Assembly: GCA_045544615.1 (NCBI GenBank)
Contig: JAZPZI010000027.1
Span: 62,001 to 126,000 of the forward strand
Length of the DNA: 64,000 bases
Direction of reading: 5' to 3'
Source: CAKSFT01 sp045544615
Lineage (GTDB): Bacteria; Bacillota; Clostridia; UBA1381
Part shown: piece after piece, positions 1 through 8,359 of the stretch
Numbering within the stretch: the first letter of the stretch is position 1
Layout of the letters: each line of letters opens with the position of its first letter
The notes under the pieces: model-generated
Seen by the model: only the letters and a program-made list of their open reading frames with translations
Told to the model about the DNA's origin: nothing
The model's database searches: none
Made by a program: the position numbers and the translations under genes

Positions 1-5
1 AAAAA

Positions 6-32
6 GGGAGCGGGAGCTCTTGCATATTTTTT
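6..32 (+). terminator. Possible tail terminator of the gene left of the window
   Basis: A short GAGC/GCTC hairpin (8-11 with 16-19) is followed by a T-rich stretch ending near 32. It lies just upstream of the rpsB promoter, where a terminator for the preceding gene would be expected. The stem is short, so this is tentative. Confidence 0.3.
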
Positions 33-71
33 AAAAGATAAAAATTCTTGATAAAAAATGTAAAAAAATGC

Positions 72-100
72 TTGATTTTTAGAAAAACTTGTGTTATAAT
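72..100 (+). promoter_or_regulatory. rpsB-tsf promoter
   Basis: TTGATT at 72-77 and a perfect TATAAT at 95-100 are separated by 17 bp, an excellent housekeeping sigma-70 type promoter. Transcription should start near 107, leaving a leader of about 107 nt before rpsB. Confidence 0.85.
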
Positions 101-120
101 ACTTGGGTATGACATTACAC

Positions 121-143
121 ACATCTTCGGATTTCCGAAGTGT
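121..143 (+). promoter_or_regulatory. Hairpin in the rpsB leader
   Basis: CTTCGG (125-130) pairs perfectly with CCGAAG (135-140) around an ATTT loop; three further pairs extend the stem past a bulged T. It sits about 15 nt after the predicted transcription start in an untranslated leader of about 107 nt. Leaders of ribosomal protein operons are often autoregulated, but I do not recognise a described Firmicutes S2 leader motif here, so a regulatory role is inference. Confidence 0.4.
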
Positions 144-213
144 TGCCTCATTTGGGGTTCTTACGGGAAGTTGAAGAAGATGGAGGAAAACAAAAAACAA
201 GGAGGAATAAAAA

Positions 214-960
214 ATGTCAAACGTTATTTCAATGAAGCAGCTCTTAGAAGCTGGCGTACACTTTGGTCACCAAACAAGAAGATGGAACCCTAAAATGGCT
301 GAATACATCTTCACAGAGAGAAATGGTATCTACATCATCGATTTGCAGAAGACTGTAAAGAAGGTTGAAGAAGCTTACTACTTCATCAGAGATATTGCAG
401 CTGCAGGCGAAGATATCCTTTTCGTTGGTACAAAGAAGCAGGCTCAGGATTCTATCAAGGAAGAAGCTGAGAGAGTAGGAATGTACTACGTAAATGCAAG
501 ATGGCTCGGTGGTATGATGACAAACTTCAAGACCATCCAGAAGAGAATTGAAAGACTTGCACAGATTAACAAGATGGAAGAAGAAGGCACATTTGACCTC
601 TTGCCAAAGAAGGAAGTTATCAACTTGAAGGGCCAGAGAGATAAGCTCGAGAAGTACTTGGGCGGTATCAAGGATATGAAGAAGCTTCCTGGTGCTTTGT
701 TCGTAGTTGACCCAAGAAAGGAAAAGATTGCAATCGCAGAAGCTAAGAAGCTTGGTATTCCTGTAGTTGCTATCGTCGATACAAACTGTGATCCTGAAGA
801 AGTTGATTATGTAATCCCAGGTAACGATGATGCTATCAGAGCTGTTAAGCTTATCGCTTCAACAATCGCTAACGCAATCATCGAAGGCCGTCAGGGTGAA
901 GATGCAGTTGCTAAGGTTGAAGAAACTGAAGTTGCTGTTGAAGAAACAGTAGAAGAATAA
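214..960 (+). CDS. rpsB: 30S ribosomal protein S2
   Basis: Component of the small ribosomal subunit. The 248-aa protein shows the S2 signature: an N-terminal MKQLLEAGVHFGHQTRRWNP block, a FVGTKKQAQ segment, a WLGGMMTNF block near residue 90, and an FVVDPRKE / VDTNCDP region after residue 165, with the usual acidic tail. The start at 214 is fixed by AAGGAGG at 199-205. It is the first gene of a two-gene unit with tsf, the standard bacterial arrangement. Lysine is almost always AAG here, unlike most genes in the window, which fits high expression. Confidence 0.98.
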   Translation: MSNVISMKQLLEAGVHFGHQTRRWNPKMAEYIFTERNGIYIIDLQKTVKKVEEAYYFIRDIAAAGEDILFVGTKKQAQDSIKEEAERVGMYYVNARWLGGMMTNFKTIQKRIERLAQINKMEEEGTFDLLPKKEVINLKGQRDKLEKYLGGIKDMKKLPGALFVVDPRKEKIAIAEAKKLGIPVVAIVDTNCDPEEVDYVIPGNDDAIRAVKLIASTIANAIIEGRQGEDAVAKVEETEVAVEETVEE

Positions 961-972
961 TTTGAACTAAAG

Positions 973-1010
973 GAGCAGTCTTGAGTCTTTTTTAAGACTG
1001 TAGACTGCTC
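973..1010 (+). promoter_or_regulatory. Long intergenic hairpin between rpsB and tsf
   Basis: GAGCAGTC (973-980) pairs with GACTGCTC (1003-1010), and an inner AGTCTT (984-989) pairs with AAGACT (994-999) around a TTTT loop, with a small internal bulge. No run of T follows, so this is unlikely to be a full terminator. It is better read as an RNA processing or stability element, or a weak attenuator, that sets the tsf to rpsB ratio. Confidence 0.6.
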
Positions 1011-1038
1011 TTAATTTATAAAAACGGAGGAAATTAAA

Positions 1039-1935
1039 ATGGCATTTACAGCACAGAATGTTAAAGAATTAAGAGAAATGACCGGTTGCGGTATGATGGA
1101 CTGCAAAAAGGCTTTGACAGAAACAAACGGCGATATGGACAAGGCAGTTGAGTTCTTGAGAGAAAAGGGCTTGGCTACAGCTGCTAAGAAGGCTGGCAGA
1201 ATCGCATCAGAAGGTATCGTTTTGGCATATATGTCAGATGACAAGAAGGTTGCATCAATGATCGAAGTTAACTCAGAAACAGACTTCGTTGCAAAGAATG
1301 ATGAGTTCCTTGCATTCGTTAACAACGTTGCAAAGATTGTTGCAGAAAAGAATCCTGCAGATGTTGAAGCTTTGAAGGCTCTTCCATATGAAGGTGCAGA
1401 AACAGTTGGCGAAAAGCTTACAGCTTTGATTGCTAAGATTGGCGAAAACATGAACATCAGAAGATTTGCAAGAGTTGAAGGCAACCCTTGCTCATATATC
1501 CACGGCGGCGGCAGAATCGGTGTATTGGTTGAAGCAGAAGATGCTCTCGACACAGAAGAAAAGTACGAAGCTGCAAGAGATGTTGCAATGCAGGTTGCAG
1601 CTATCAACCCTCTTTATCTTTCAAAGGATGTTGTTCCTGAAGAAGATGTTGAGAAGGAAAAGAAGATCATCATGGCTCAGATCAAGGAAGATCCAAAGAA
1701 TGCTAGTAAGCCTGATGCAATCATCGAAAAGATGGTTGGCGGTAAGATCAATAAGTTCTTCGAACAGAACTGCTTGTTGCAGCAGGAATTCGTTAAGGAT
1801 GGCGACTTCAAGGTAGAAAAGTACCTCGAAACAAAGGGTGTTAAGCTCGCTGGCTACATCAGATTCGAAAAGGGCGAAGGTCTTGAAAAGAAGGAAGACA
1901 ATTTCGCTGACGAAGTTGCAAGCATGATTAAATAA
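1039..1935 (+). CDS. tsf: Translation elongation factor Ts
   Basis: Nucleotide exchange factor that recycles EF-Tu-GDP to EF-Tu-GTP. The 298-aa protein begins with the UBA-like domain (VKELREMTGCGMMDCKKAL), followed by the conserved SEGIVLAY stretch and the core motif containing NSETDFVAKN near residue 80. The length is normal. A GGAGGA ribosome binding site lies 8 nt upstream of the ATG. Its coupling to rpsB through the hairpin at 973-1010 and the strong terminator after it make rpsB-tsf an isolated transcription unit. The AAG-rich lysine codon use matches rpsB. Confidence 0.98.
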   Translation: MAFTAQNVKELREMTGCGMMDCKKALTETNGDMDKAVEFLREKGLATAAKKAGRIASEGIVLAYMSDDKKVASMIEVNSETDFVAKNDEFLAFVNNVAKIVAEKNPADVEALKALPYEGAETVGEKLTALIAKIGENMNIRRFARVEGNPCSYIHGGGRIGVLVEAEDALDTEEKYEAARDVAMQVAAINPLYLSKDVVPEEDVEKEKKIIMAQIKEDPKNASKPDAIIEKMVGGKINKFFEQNCLLQQEFVKDGDFKVEKYLETKGVKLAGYIRFEKGEGLEKKEDNFADEVASMIK

Positions 1936-1945
1936 TTTTGCTAAT

Positions 1946-1980
1946 AAAAACCCCGAAGCGTTTGCTTCGGGGTTTTCTTT
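1946..1980 (+). terminator. Intrinsic terminator of rpsB-tsf
   Basis: A perfect 13-bp stem (1947-1959 with 1964-1976) around a GTTT loop, containing CCCCGAAGC/GCTTCGGGG and followed by a T-rich tail. Strong rho-independent terminator. Confidence 0.95.
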
Positions 1981-2010
1981 TAACTTTTTTTGCCAACTCT
2001 AAAAAAAACC

Positions 2011-2039
2011 TTTTCTTTTCGGGTAAGATGTGATATAAT
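2011..2039 (+). promoter_or_regulatory. Probable promoter of the aroB-lspA-ddl-murI operon
   Basis: A perfect TATAAT at 2034-2039 carries the extended -10 TG (2031-2032). The -35 region is poor (TTTTCT at 2011-2016), which is typical for extended -10 promoters. It lies between the tsf terminator and aroB, where a promoter is needed. Confidence 0.65.
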
Positions 2040-2104
2040 TATGGTGTATAAGTGTTTTTGGCAGAATGTCAATTTTATTAAGTTCTACATACAGAAAAAG
2101 AGAG

Positions 2105-3205
2105 ATGATTTTTTTGGATAAACTTTTTGTGGATTTAGGGAAAAATTCATATAACATATTATTTTCAACCGATTTTTTGGGATTGTCAAGTGCCGTAAAA
2201 GAGGTTGTAAAGTCACCGAAAATCCTTATTGTTACAGATTCCAATGTTGATAAACTATATAAAAACGAGGTTGAAAAGTTATTGACAGATGCCGGATTTT
2301 CGGTTTCTGCGCACATTTTTTCAGCAGGTGAGGAAAATAAAAATTTAAAAACAATCGAGGGAATATGCAAAGCTGCAGTTGACGCCCGACTCGACCGTAA
2401 AAGTACGATTTTGGCACTTGGTGGCGGTGTTGTAGGTGATATGGCAGGTTTTGCCGCTGCGATTTATATGCGAGGCATAGATTTTATACAGGTACCTACC
2501 ACACTTTTGAGTCAATCGGACAGTAGCGTAGGCGGAAAAACAGGTATAGATTTCGAGGGTGGAAAAAACATTCTTGGTGCTTTTCATCAACCAAAGCTTG
2601 TATATATAAACACTAATGTGCTAAAAACATTGCCGGAGCGAGAATTTGTGTCGGGTATGGGTGAGGTTATAAAGCACGGAATAATAGCAGATAAAGAGTT
2701 TTTTGAATACGTTTCTGAGAATTTTGATGCAATCAGAAAGCTTGATAATGACATTTTATTAAAAATGTGCAAGAAAAACTGCTCAATTAAAGCCTGGGTT
2801 GTTTCACAGGACGAAAAAGAGCACGGAATCAGGGCTCACCTGAATTTCGGCCACACAATCGGTCATGCGATTGAGTCATATTTTGACTATACACTCACTC
2901 ACGGCGAATGTGTCGGAATCGGAATGTGTGCAGCGGCTCATATTGCAAAAAAACGAGGATTGATTGATGACGATGTCTTTAATTCAATCGGTGAAATCCT
3001 CTTAAAGTATGGTTTCAGAACAAAGCTTGAGATTGATGATGCAAAGAAGGTTCTGGAAATTATGTATCTGGACAAAAAGACGGATAACGGTAAGCTGACA
3101 TTTGTTTTGCCGACAAGTATCGGCGAGGTGATAAAGCTTTCCGATATCAGCGATGATGAAATTTTAAATTCACTTGAGAGTATAAGAATCAGAGAGGACA
3201 GTTAA
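2105..3205 (+). CDS. aroB: 3-dehydroquinate synthase
   Basis: Second step of the shikimate pathway: converts DAHP to 3-dehydroquinate using NAD and a divalent metal. The glycine-rich NAD motif LALGGGVVGD lies near residue 105, followed by QVPTTLLSQSDSSVGGKTG and the GEVIKHG and HLNFGHTIGHAIE metal/substrate segments. The start at 2105 gives 366 aa and is preferred because a purine-rich AAAAGAGAG precedes it and the family usually begins at about this point. An upstream in-frame ATG at 2066 lacks a ribosome binding site. First gene of an operon that runs to 8328; lspA starts 2 bp after its stop. Confidence 0.95.
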   Translation: MIFLDKLFVDLGKNSYNILFSTDFLGLSSAVKEVVKSPKILIVTDSNVDKLYKNEVEKLLTDAGFSVSAHIFSAGEENKNLKTIEGICKAAVDARLDRKSTILALGGGVVGDMAGFAAAIYMRGIDFIQVPTTLLSQSDSSVGGKTGIDFEGGKNILGAFHQPKLVYINTNVLKTLPEREFVSGMGEVIKHGIIADKEFFEYVSENFDAIRKLDNDILLKMCKKNCSIKAWVVSQDEKEHGIRAHLNFGHTIGHAIESYFDYTLTHGECVGIGMCAAAHIAKKRGLIDDDVFNSIGEILLKYGFRTKLEIDDAKKVLEIMYLDKKTDNGKLTFVLPTSIGEVIKLSDISDDEILNSLESIRIREDS

Positions 3206-3206
3206 A

Positions 3207-3659
3207 ATGATTTTATGGTCGGTTTTGGCTACGCTCGGCGTGGCTTTGGATCAGATTACAAAATATCTTGTTATAAAAAATATTTCACCAACCGATTTTG
3301 TTGAGGTTTTGCCGGGAATTTTAGAGTTTGTTTATGTCGAAAATACAGGTGCGGCTTTTAATATTCTCTCGGGAAAGCTCGGACTTTTGAGTATAATTTC
3401 AGTTGCCTTTGCAATCGGCGTGGTTATATATATGATAATGAAAAAACCGCAGTCAAAGCTTTTTCGAATATCAGCACTCTTGCTTTTTGCAGGTGCTGTC
3501 GGAAATGTTATAGACCGTATTTTCAGAGGCTTTGTGGTGGATTTTATCCGTGTTGAATTTATAGATTTTCCTGTGTTTAATGTGGCGGATATTTTTATCA
3601 CAATCGGTGCGGTGCTTTATATAATCTACATTCTCTTTTTTGATAATAAAAAGGAGTAG
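3207..3659 (+). CDS. lspA: Lipoprotein signal peptidase (signal peptidase II)
   Basis: Membrane aspartic protease that cuts the signal peptide from diacylglyceryl-modified prolipoproteins, so it serves lipoproteins such as those at 11825 and 26651. The 150-aa protein has four hydrophobic segments and the family motifs GNVIDRIFRGFVVDF and FNVADIF. The two catalytic aspartates should be D112 and D128. The gene starts 2 bp after aroB and ends 3 bp before the pseudouridine synthase gene, a pairing (lspA with an RluD-type gene) that is common in Firmicutes. Confidence 0.96.
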   Translation: MILWSVLATLGVALDQITKYLVIKNISPTDFVEVLPGILEFVYVENTGAAFNILSGKLGLLSIISVAFAIGVVIYMIMKKPQSKLFRISALLLFAGAVGNVIDRIFRGFVVDFIRVEFIDFPVFNVADIFITIGAVLYIIYILFFDNKKE

Positions 3660-3662
3660 GCC

Positions 3663-4574
3663 ATGGAGATTGTTGTAACCGAAAAAGATGTAGGAGTGCG
3701 TCTTGATAAATTTTTAAGTGATGCTTTAGAGGATGTTTCACGATCCTTTGCGGCAAAGCTTTGTGAAGAGGGTAAAGTAACGCTCGATGCAGGAAATGCG
3801 CTCGATAAGAAATATAAAGTATGTCTTGGCGACTGCATATTGGTTGAACTTCCTGAGCCTGAGGAGGCAGAAATCCTTCCTGAGGACATACCGCTTGATA
3901 TTGTCTATGAGGACGACGACCTCCTTGTTGTAAACAAATCACAAGGTATGGTAGTACATCCTGCACCCGGTAATTATTCGGGAACTCTTGTAAATGCACT
4001 GATGTTTCACTGCCGTGACAATCTCTCGGCTATAAATGGCGTTATCCGTCCGGGAATAGTTCATAGAATTGATAAGGATACAAGTGGGCTTTTGGTAGTC
4101 GCAAAGAATAACCCTGCTCACATATCGCTATCAGCACAAATCAAAGATAAAAAGGCAGTAAGAAAGTATTTTGCACTTGTAAACGGTAGGGTAAAGGAAG
4201 ACGGAACTGTTAATAAGCCGATAGGCAGACACCCAAAGGACCGCAAAAAAATGGCGATTGTGGCAGGCGGAAGAGAGGCTGTGACCCACTATAGGGTTAT
4301 TAGAAACTATGATAGATACACACTTTTGGAGTGTATCTTAGAAACGGGAAGAACTCATCAGATTCGTGTTCATATGGCATCCCTGGGACATAGCGTTGTC
4401 GGGGATAAGACTTACGGTATTCAGAAAGAAGAGTTCAAGTTGGAAGGTCAGCTCCTGCATGCAAAAACAATAGGCTTTGACCACCCCAAAACGGGTGAAT
4501 ATATGGAGTTTGAATCTGATATTCCGTCATATTTTAGTGAGATTTTAAATAAGCTTGACAATAGACAAAAATAA
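3663..4574 (+). CDS. RluA-family 23S rRNA pseudouridine synthase (RluD-like)
   Basis: Isomerises uridines in large-subunit rRNA. The 303-aa protein has an N-terminal S4 RNA-binding domain (about residues 11-70, VRLDKFLSD) and the catalytic domain with the HRIDKDTSGLL motif, whose aspartate is the nucleophile, then GRTHQIRVH. It follows lspA by 3 bp, as in the Bacillus lspA-ylyB pair. Exact target uridines cannot be read from the sequence. A second RluA-type enzyme is at 15022. The ATG at 3663 follows an AAAGGAG site at 3650-3656 inside the lspA end. Confidence 0.93.
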   Translation: MEIVVTEKDVGVRLDKFLSDALEDVSRSFAAKLCEEGKVTLDAGNALDKKYKVCLGDCILVELPEPEEAEILPEDIPLDIVYEDDDLLVVNKSQGMVVHPAPGNYSGTLVNALMFHCRDNLSAINGVIRPGIVHRIDKDTSGLLVVAKNNPAHISLSAQIKDKKAVRKYFALVNGRVKEDGTVNKPIGRHPKDRKKMAIVAGGREAVTHYRVIRNYDRYTLLECILETGRTHQIRVHMASLGHSVVGDKTYGIQKEEFKLEGQLLHAKTIGFDHPKTGEYMEFESDIPSYFSEILNKLDNRQK

Positions 4575-4587
4575 GGAGATGTTTGTT

Positions 4588-5661
4588 TTGGAGAAAAAAA
4601 TTAAGCTTTGTGTTATATTTGGTGGGGAATCACCTGAGCATGATATTTCTGAGCTTTCGGTTACGTCGGTAATCGAGAACTTAAACAAGGAAAAGTATAG
4701 GATTTACCTTTTGGGTATAACAAAAAAAGGTAAGTGGTATTTATATAACGGAAAGGTTGAAAATATAGCAGGCGGTAAGTGGGAAAAGGATACAAAACAC
4801 TTAAAGCGTGCGATAATTTCTCCTGATAAGGGACACGGCGGAATATTAAACCTTGATGATAACAAGAAAATCAAGATTGATGTTGCTTTTCCAGTTTTGC
4901 ACGGTGAATTTGGTGAGGATGGTACAATTCAGGGCCTTTTTGAACTTGCAGGTATAAAATATGTTGGAATGGGCGTTTTGGCATCTGCAAATTCAATGGA
5001 CAAAACTGCGACAAAAGTAGTCCTTAAGGATGCAGGAATCCCGCAGGCTGATTGGGTAGTTGTCAGACGAAATGAATTTGACAAACTCGAGCGTTCAATG
5101 GACGAGATAGAGAAAAAACTCGGCTATCCTTGCTTTGTAAAACCTGCAAATACAGGCTCATCTGTAGGCGTTGGAAAAGCGTACAACAGAGAAGAACTCG
5201 AGAATGCTTTGAAGTTTGCGGCGAAGTATGACAGAAAGATTTTGGTGGAAGAGTTCATTGACGGTCACGAGGTAGAGTGCTCGGTTTTGGGTAATGAAAA
5301 CCCGAAAGCAGCCGAGGTTGGCGAGATTATGCCGACAGTTGATTTTTATGATTTTGATGCAAAATACAAGGATAACACAACAAAGCTTCAGATACCGGCG
5401 GATTTACCTGCAAAAACAAGAGACGCAATCAGAAAATATGCCGTTGATGCGTTTGTTGCGCTAAACGGTGCAGGCCTATCACGTGTTGATTTCTTTGTAA
5501 AGCATAGCGACGGCTCGGTTATACTCAATGAGATAAACACAATGCCGGGCTTTACCAAAATCAGTATGTATCCAAAGCTCTGGCAGGCGGCAGGTCTTGG
5601 CTATAGTGACCTTTTAGACGAGATTATAAAGCTCGGAATGGAAAGAGAAAGAAAACAGTGA
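4588..5661 (+). CDS. ddl: D-alanine--D-alanine ligase
   Basis: ATP-grasp enzyme that makes the D-Ala-D-Ala dipeptide for peptidoglycan precursors. Motifs include the N-terminal FGGESPEHDIS, the ATP-binding FVKPANTGSSVGV, EEFIDGHEVECSV, and NEINTMPGFT near the C-terminus; 357 aa is typical. The start is chosen as TTG 4588 because AAGGAG at 4573-4578 lies 9 nt upstream and the motif begins immediately after. An ATG at 4555 would overlap the previous gene without its own ribosome binding site. It sits with murI (next gene), so two D-amino-acid steps of wall synthesis are co-transcribed. Confidence 0.95.
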   Translation: MEKKIKLCVIFGGESPEHDISELSVTSVIENLNKEKYRIYLLGITKKGKWYLYNGKVENIAGGKWEKDTKHLKRAIISPDKGHGGILNLDDNKKIKIDVAFPVLHGEFGEDGTIQGLFELAGIKYVGMGVLASANSMDKTATKVVLKDAGIPQADWVVVRRNEFDKLERSMDEIEKKLGYPCFVKPANTGSSVGVGKAYNREELENALKFAAKYDRKILVEEFIDGHEVECSVLGNENPKAAEVGEIMPTVDFYDFDAKYKDNTTKLQIPADLPAKTRDAIRKYAVDAFVALNGAGLSRVDFFVKHSDGSVILNEINTMPGFTKISMYPKLWQAAGLGYSDLLDEIIKLGMERERKQ

Positions 5662-5670
5662 GGAATATAA

Positions 5671-6474
5671 ATGGATAACAGAAGTATTGGCATTTTTGAT
5701 TCCGGACTCGGCGGTCTTACCGTTATGAAACAGATAATGGAGGAGTTCCCGAGAGAAAACATCGTATATTTTGGTGATACCGGAAGAGTACCGTACGGTA
5801 CCAGATCAAAAGAAACAATAATTAAATATTCAAGAGGAGATATCCGTTTTCTTGAGAGTTGCGATGTTAAATACATAATAATTGCATGCGGTACGGCAAG
5901 CTCTGCTGCACTTCCTGCAATATGTAACGAGTTCAAGACTCCGATTATAGGTGTTGTGGATGCGACTGCAAATGCGGCGGTGAAGATGACGAAGAATAAG
6001 AAAATCGGTGTTATTGGAACAAACGGAACCATCAAAAGCGGTGCATATGAGGCGATAATCGAAAAACACGGCATCAAGACCTATTCTGCGGCTTGTCCGT
6101 TGTTTGTACCGCTTGTTGAAAACGGACACTTCGAAACAGAGGTTGCAAGACTTGTTGTAAAAGAATACCTTGAGCCGATAAAAAATGCAGGCGTAGATAC
6201 TTTAATTCTTGGATGTACCCATTATCCGCATTTAAAAAAGGTTATCGGCGAATATATGGGTGAAGATGTTTCGTTGATTGACCCGGGTATTGAATTGTCG
6301 AAATTTCTGAAGGAAAACTTTGCTTCCGATATGCTTCACGATGAAACTGAAGATTCAGAAAAATACAGATATTTTGTTAGTGACAGCCCGGAGGGGTTTG
6401 AAGAATTGGCATCAACATTTCTTGAAAGAGATGTCAACGGAAAGGTGAAAAAAATTGATATCGAAAAATACTGA
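5671..6474 (+). CDS. murI: Glutamate racemase
   Basis: Makes D-glutamate for peptidoglycan. The 267-aa protein has the N-terminal IGIFDSGLGGLTV motif and the two catalytic-cysteine motifs ACGTASS and GCTHYP characteristic of the Asp/Glu racemase family. It follows ddl by 9 bp and its 3' end overlaps the next gene by about 20 bp, indicating translational coupling. Confidence 0.96.
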   Translation: MDNRSIGIFDSGLGGLTVMKQIMEEFPRENIVYFGDTGRVPYGTRSKETIIKYSRGDIRFLESCDVKYIIIACGTASSAALPAICNEFKTPIIGVVDATANAAVKMTKNKKIGVIGTNGTIKSGAYEAIIEKHGIKTYSAACPLFVPLVENGHFETEVARLVVKEYLEPIKNAGVDTLILGCTHYPHLKKVIGEYMGEDVSLIDPGIELSKFLKENFASDMLHDETEDSEKYRYFVSDSPEGFEELASTFLERDVNGKVKKIDIEKY

Positions 6475-6892
6475 TAATTTGGCTGTTATTTCGATTTCGA
6501 ACAGACAGTCATCGAATGATTTGAGTGAAAATACAGAACTGATTTCTGAAGGGAAATTCTATAGATCGGGGGATAAGTTTTATATTTTCTATTCAGAATC
6601 CGATACCGAGGAAACATCCGCTTGTTCTGTGATGATAACTGTTGAAAAAGACAAGGTTACAATGAGCAGAAAGGGCGAGTTTTCGTCAAAGATGGTATAT
6701 AAAGAGGGCTTGACCGACAGTGTTTCGTACCATACTCCATTTGGCGATATGCTTATGATGTTAAAAACCGAAAAGGTTGTAAATGAACTCACAGAGCTCG
6801 GAGGAAATTTAAGACTTTGCTATAAGTTGATTATAAACGGGGAAGAAATGGACAACGATTTGGAACTTAGTGTTAAAGTTGAAAGGAATTAA
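6455..6892 (+). CDS. DUF1934 (YwiB-type) beta-barrel protein
   Basis: A 145-aa soluble protein without signal peptide. Its alternating hydrophobic pattern and the segments ISEGKFYRSGDKFYIFY, KVTMSRKGEF and YHTPFGDM fit the DUF1934/YwiB calycin-like family, whose function is unknown. The start is TTG 6455, supported by AAAGGTG at 6441-6447, and lies inside the murI 3' end. Position between murI and a wall-associated protease hints at an envelope role, but that is inference only. Confidence 0.75.
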   Translation: MISKNTDNLAVISISNRQSSNDLSENTELISEGKFYRSGDKFYIFYSESDTEETSACSVMITVEKDKVTMSRKGEFSSKMVYKEGLTDSVSYHTPFGDMLMMLKTEKVVNELTELGGNLRLCYKLIINGEEMDNDLELSVKVERN

Positions 6893-6897
6893 ACATT

Positions 6898-8328
6898 ATG
6901 ATGAAAAAGATTATTGCGATAATTTTAGCCGCGCTTTGCTTTTCGAATGTTTCATTTGCTTATGATACAGGAGAGGTGAGCGATGCATATAAATATCTTG
7001 ATTTGATTTTGGAAATTGGCTCGGAATTATACATTGATGAGACAATCACAAAAGAAGATATTCTGAAGATGGGCATGAGTAAGTTCTTAGAAGAAAATCC
7101 GCAGTATGTAGAGGAACTTTTAAAGCAGTCATTTACATCGATTGATAAATATAGTGACTATTATAATTTTGAAGATATTCTTAATTTTTATAATGACATT
7201 GAACATACCTTTTATGGGATAGGTGTTGTTATTCAAAAAGAAGGCGATTATATTACGGTAATTAGATGCCTTGAGTCGGGAAGTGCAATAGATGCCGGGA
7301 TTCAGCCGGGCGATAAAATTATCAAGGTTAACGGCGAGGATTGCGTTGGCAAGACAATAGAAAGTGTTCAAAAACTGATTGTCGGCGAGGAATATACGCT
7401 TGTTAATGTCACAGTTCTTAGAAACGGTCAGGAACTTACATATGAGGTGGTAAGAAAAGCCGTTTCGGACACAACCGTCAACTATACGATTTTGGATGGA
7501 AATGTCGGATATGTAGAGATTATAAATTTTGCATCAAATACTTCTGGTGAGTTTGCAGAATGCCTTGCCGAGATGGAGCAAAAGGGTGTAGAAAAAATCA
7601 TTCTTGATTTGCGAGGCAATCCGGGAGGATATCTTGTATCAGCAGTTGAGATTGGTCAGATGATTGTCCCGAAAGGTGTTTTGGTAAAAACCATGTACCG
7701 CCAGGCCGAATCTAACGAGACTTTTTATTCTGAACTTGATAAATCAAAGTTTGAGTTTGCTGTTTTGGTAAATGGTGGAACTGCAAGTGCTGCAGAACTC
7801 TTATCCGCTGCAATCCAGGAATCAGGCATCGGAGTTCTGATTGGTGAGACAACCTATGGAAAGGCGCTAATTCAGGAACTTATACCGATAGGTGACGGAA
7901 CTGCAATCAAAATCACAACAGGTAAGTATCTTACAAGAAATGGAAACGATATAAATCTCGTTGGAATAGAACCCGATATTTCGATTGTGAATCCTGAACG
8001 AAAGATCAATCCTGAAAACTACACTCAGTTTGACTATAAAACAAAGTGGCGCACAGGCATGACGGGTGATGGAGTTGTCGCTGCAAAAGAAAGACTCTAT
8101 ATGCTTGGATATAAGATTTCAAATCTTGATAACACATATGATGGGGAAGTTTTTGATGCGGTTAAAAAGTTCCAGAAGGATAACGGACTTTTTCCGTACG
8201 GTGTATTGGATATCACAACCCAGGTAAAGATGGAAAACCTATTTGCAGAATGCAAGGAAAAGGTTGATATGCAGTTAATCAAGGCATATCAAAGATTCGG
8301 CGGAACTGAAGAACAACTTTATAAGTAA
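6898..8328 (+). CDS. S41-family C-terminal processing protease with peptidoglycan-binding domain
   Basis: Secreted serine protease of the CtpA type. Order of parts in 476 aa: signal peptide (residues 1-21, cut after SFA), an N-terminal helical region, a PDZ domain (about 105-190, with AIDAGIQPGDKIIKVNG), the S41 catalytic domain with the serine in NGGTASAAEL and the lysine in ETTYGKALIQ, and a C-terminal PG_binding_1 domain (about 385-460, VKKFQKDNGL). It probably acts at the wall. It is the last gene of the aroB-murI operon and is followed by the terminator at 8331. Confidence 0.92.
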   Translation: MMKKIIAIILAALCFSNVSFAYDTGEVSDAYKYLDLILEIGSELYIDETITKEDILKMGMSKFLEENPQYVEELLKQSFTSIDKYSDYYNFEDILNFYNDIEHTFYGIGVVIQKEGDYITVIRCLESGSAIDAGIQPGDKIIKVNGEDCVGKTIESVQKLIVGEEYTLVNVTVLRNGQELTYEVVRKAVSDTTVNYTILDGNVGYVEIINFASNTSGEFAECLAEMEQKGVEKIILDLRGNPGGYLVSAVEIGQMIVPKGVLVKTMYRQAESNETFYSELDKSKFEFAVLVNGGTASAAELLSAAIQESGIGVLIGETTYGKALIQELIPIGDGTAIKITTGKYLTRNGNDINLVGIEPDISIVNPERKINPENYTQFDYKTKWRTGMTGDGVVAAKERLYMLGYKISNLDNTYDGEVFDAVKKFQKDNGLFPYGVLDITTQVKMENLFAECKEKVDMQLIKAYQRFGGTEEQLYK

Positions 8329-8330
8329 TA

Positions 8331-8358
8331 TAAAAACCGAGGCAAAAGCCTCGGTTTT
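8331..8358. terminator. Two-way terminator between the S41 protease gene and metA
   Basis: A perfect 11-bp stem (8333-8343 with 8348-8358) around AAAA, containing CCGAGGC/GCCTCGG and flanked by A and T runs, so it can end transcription from both convergent genes. Confidence 0.93.
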
Positions 8359-8359
8359 A

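Noticed and set aside
48..293. 81-codon open frame across the rpsB leader and start
   Set aside because: It runs through the promoter, the leader hairpin and into rpsB in another frame, has no ribosome binding site and no sensible protein.
1011..1607. 198-codon frame antisense to tsf
   Set aside because: tsf is complete with all family motifs; the antisense frame reflects its codon bias.
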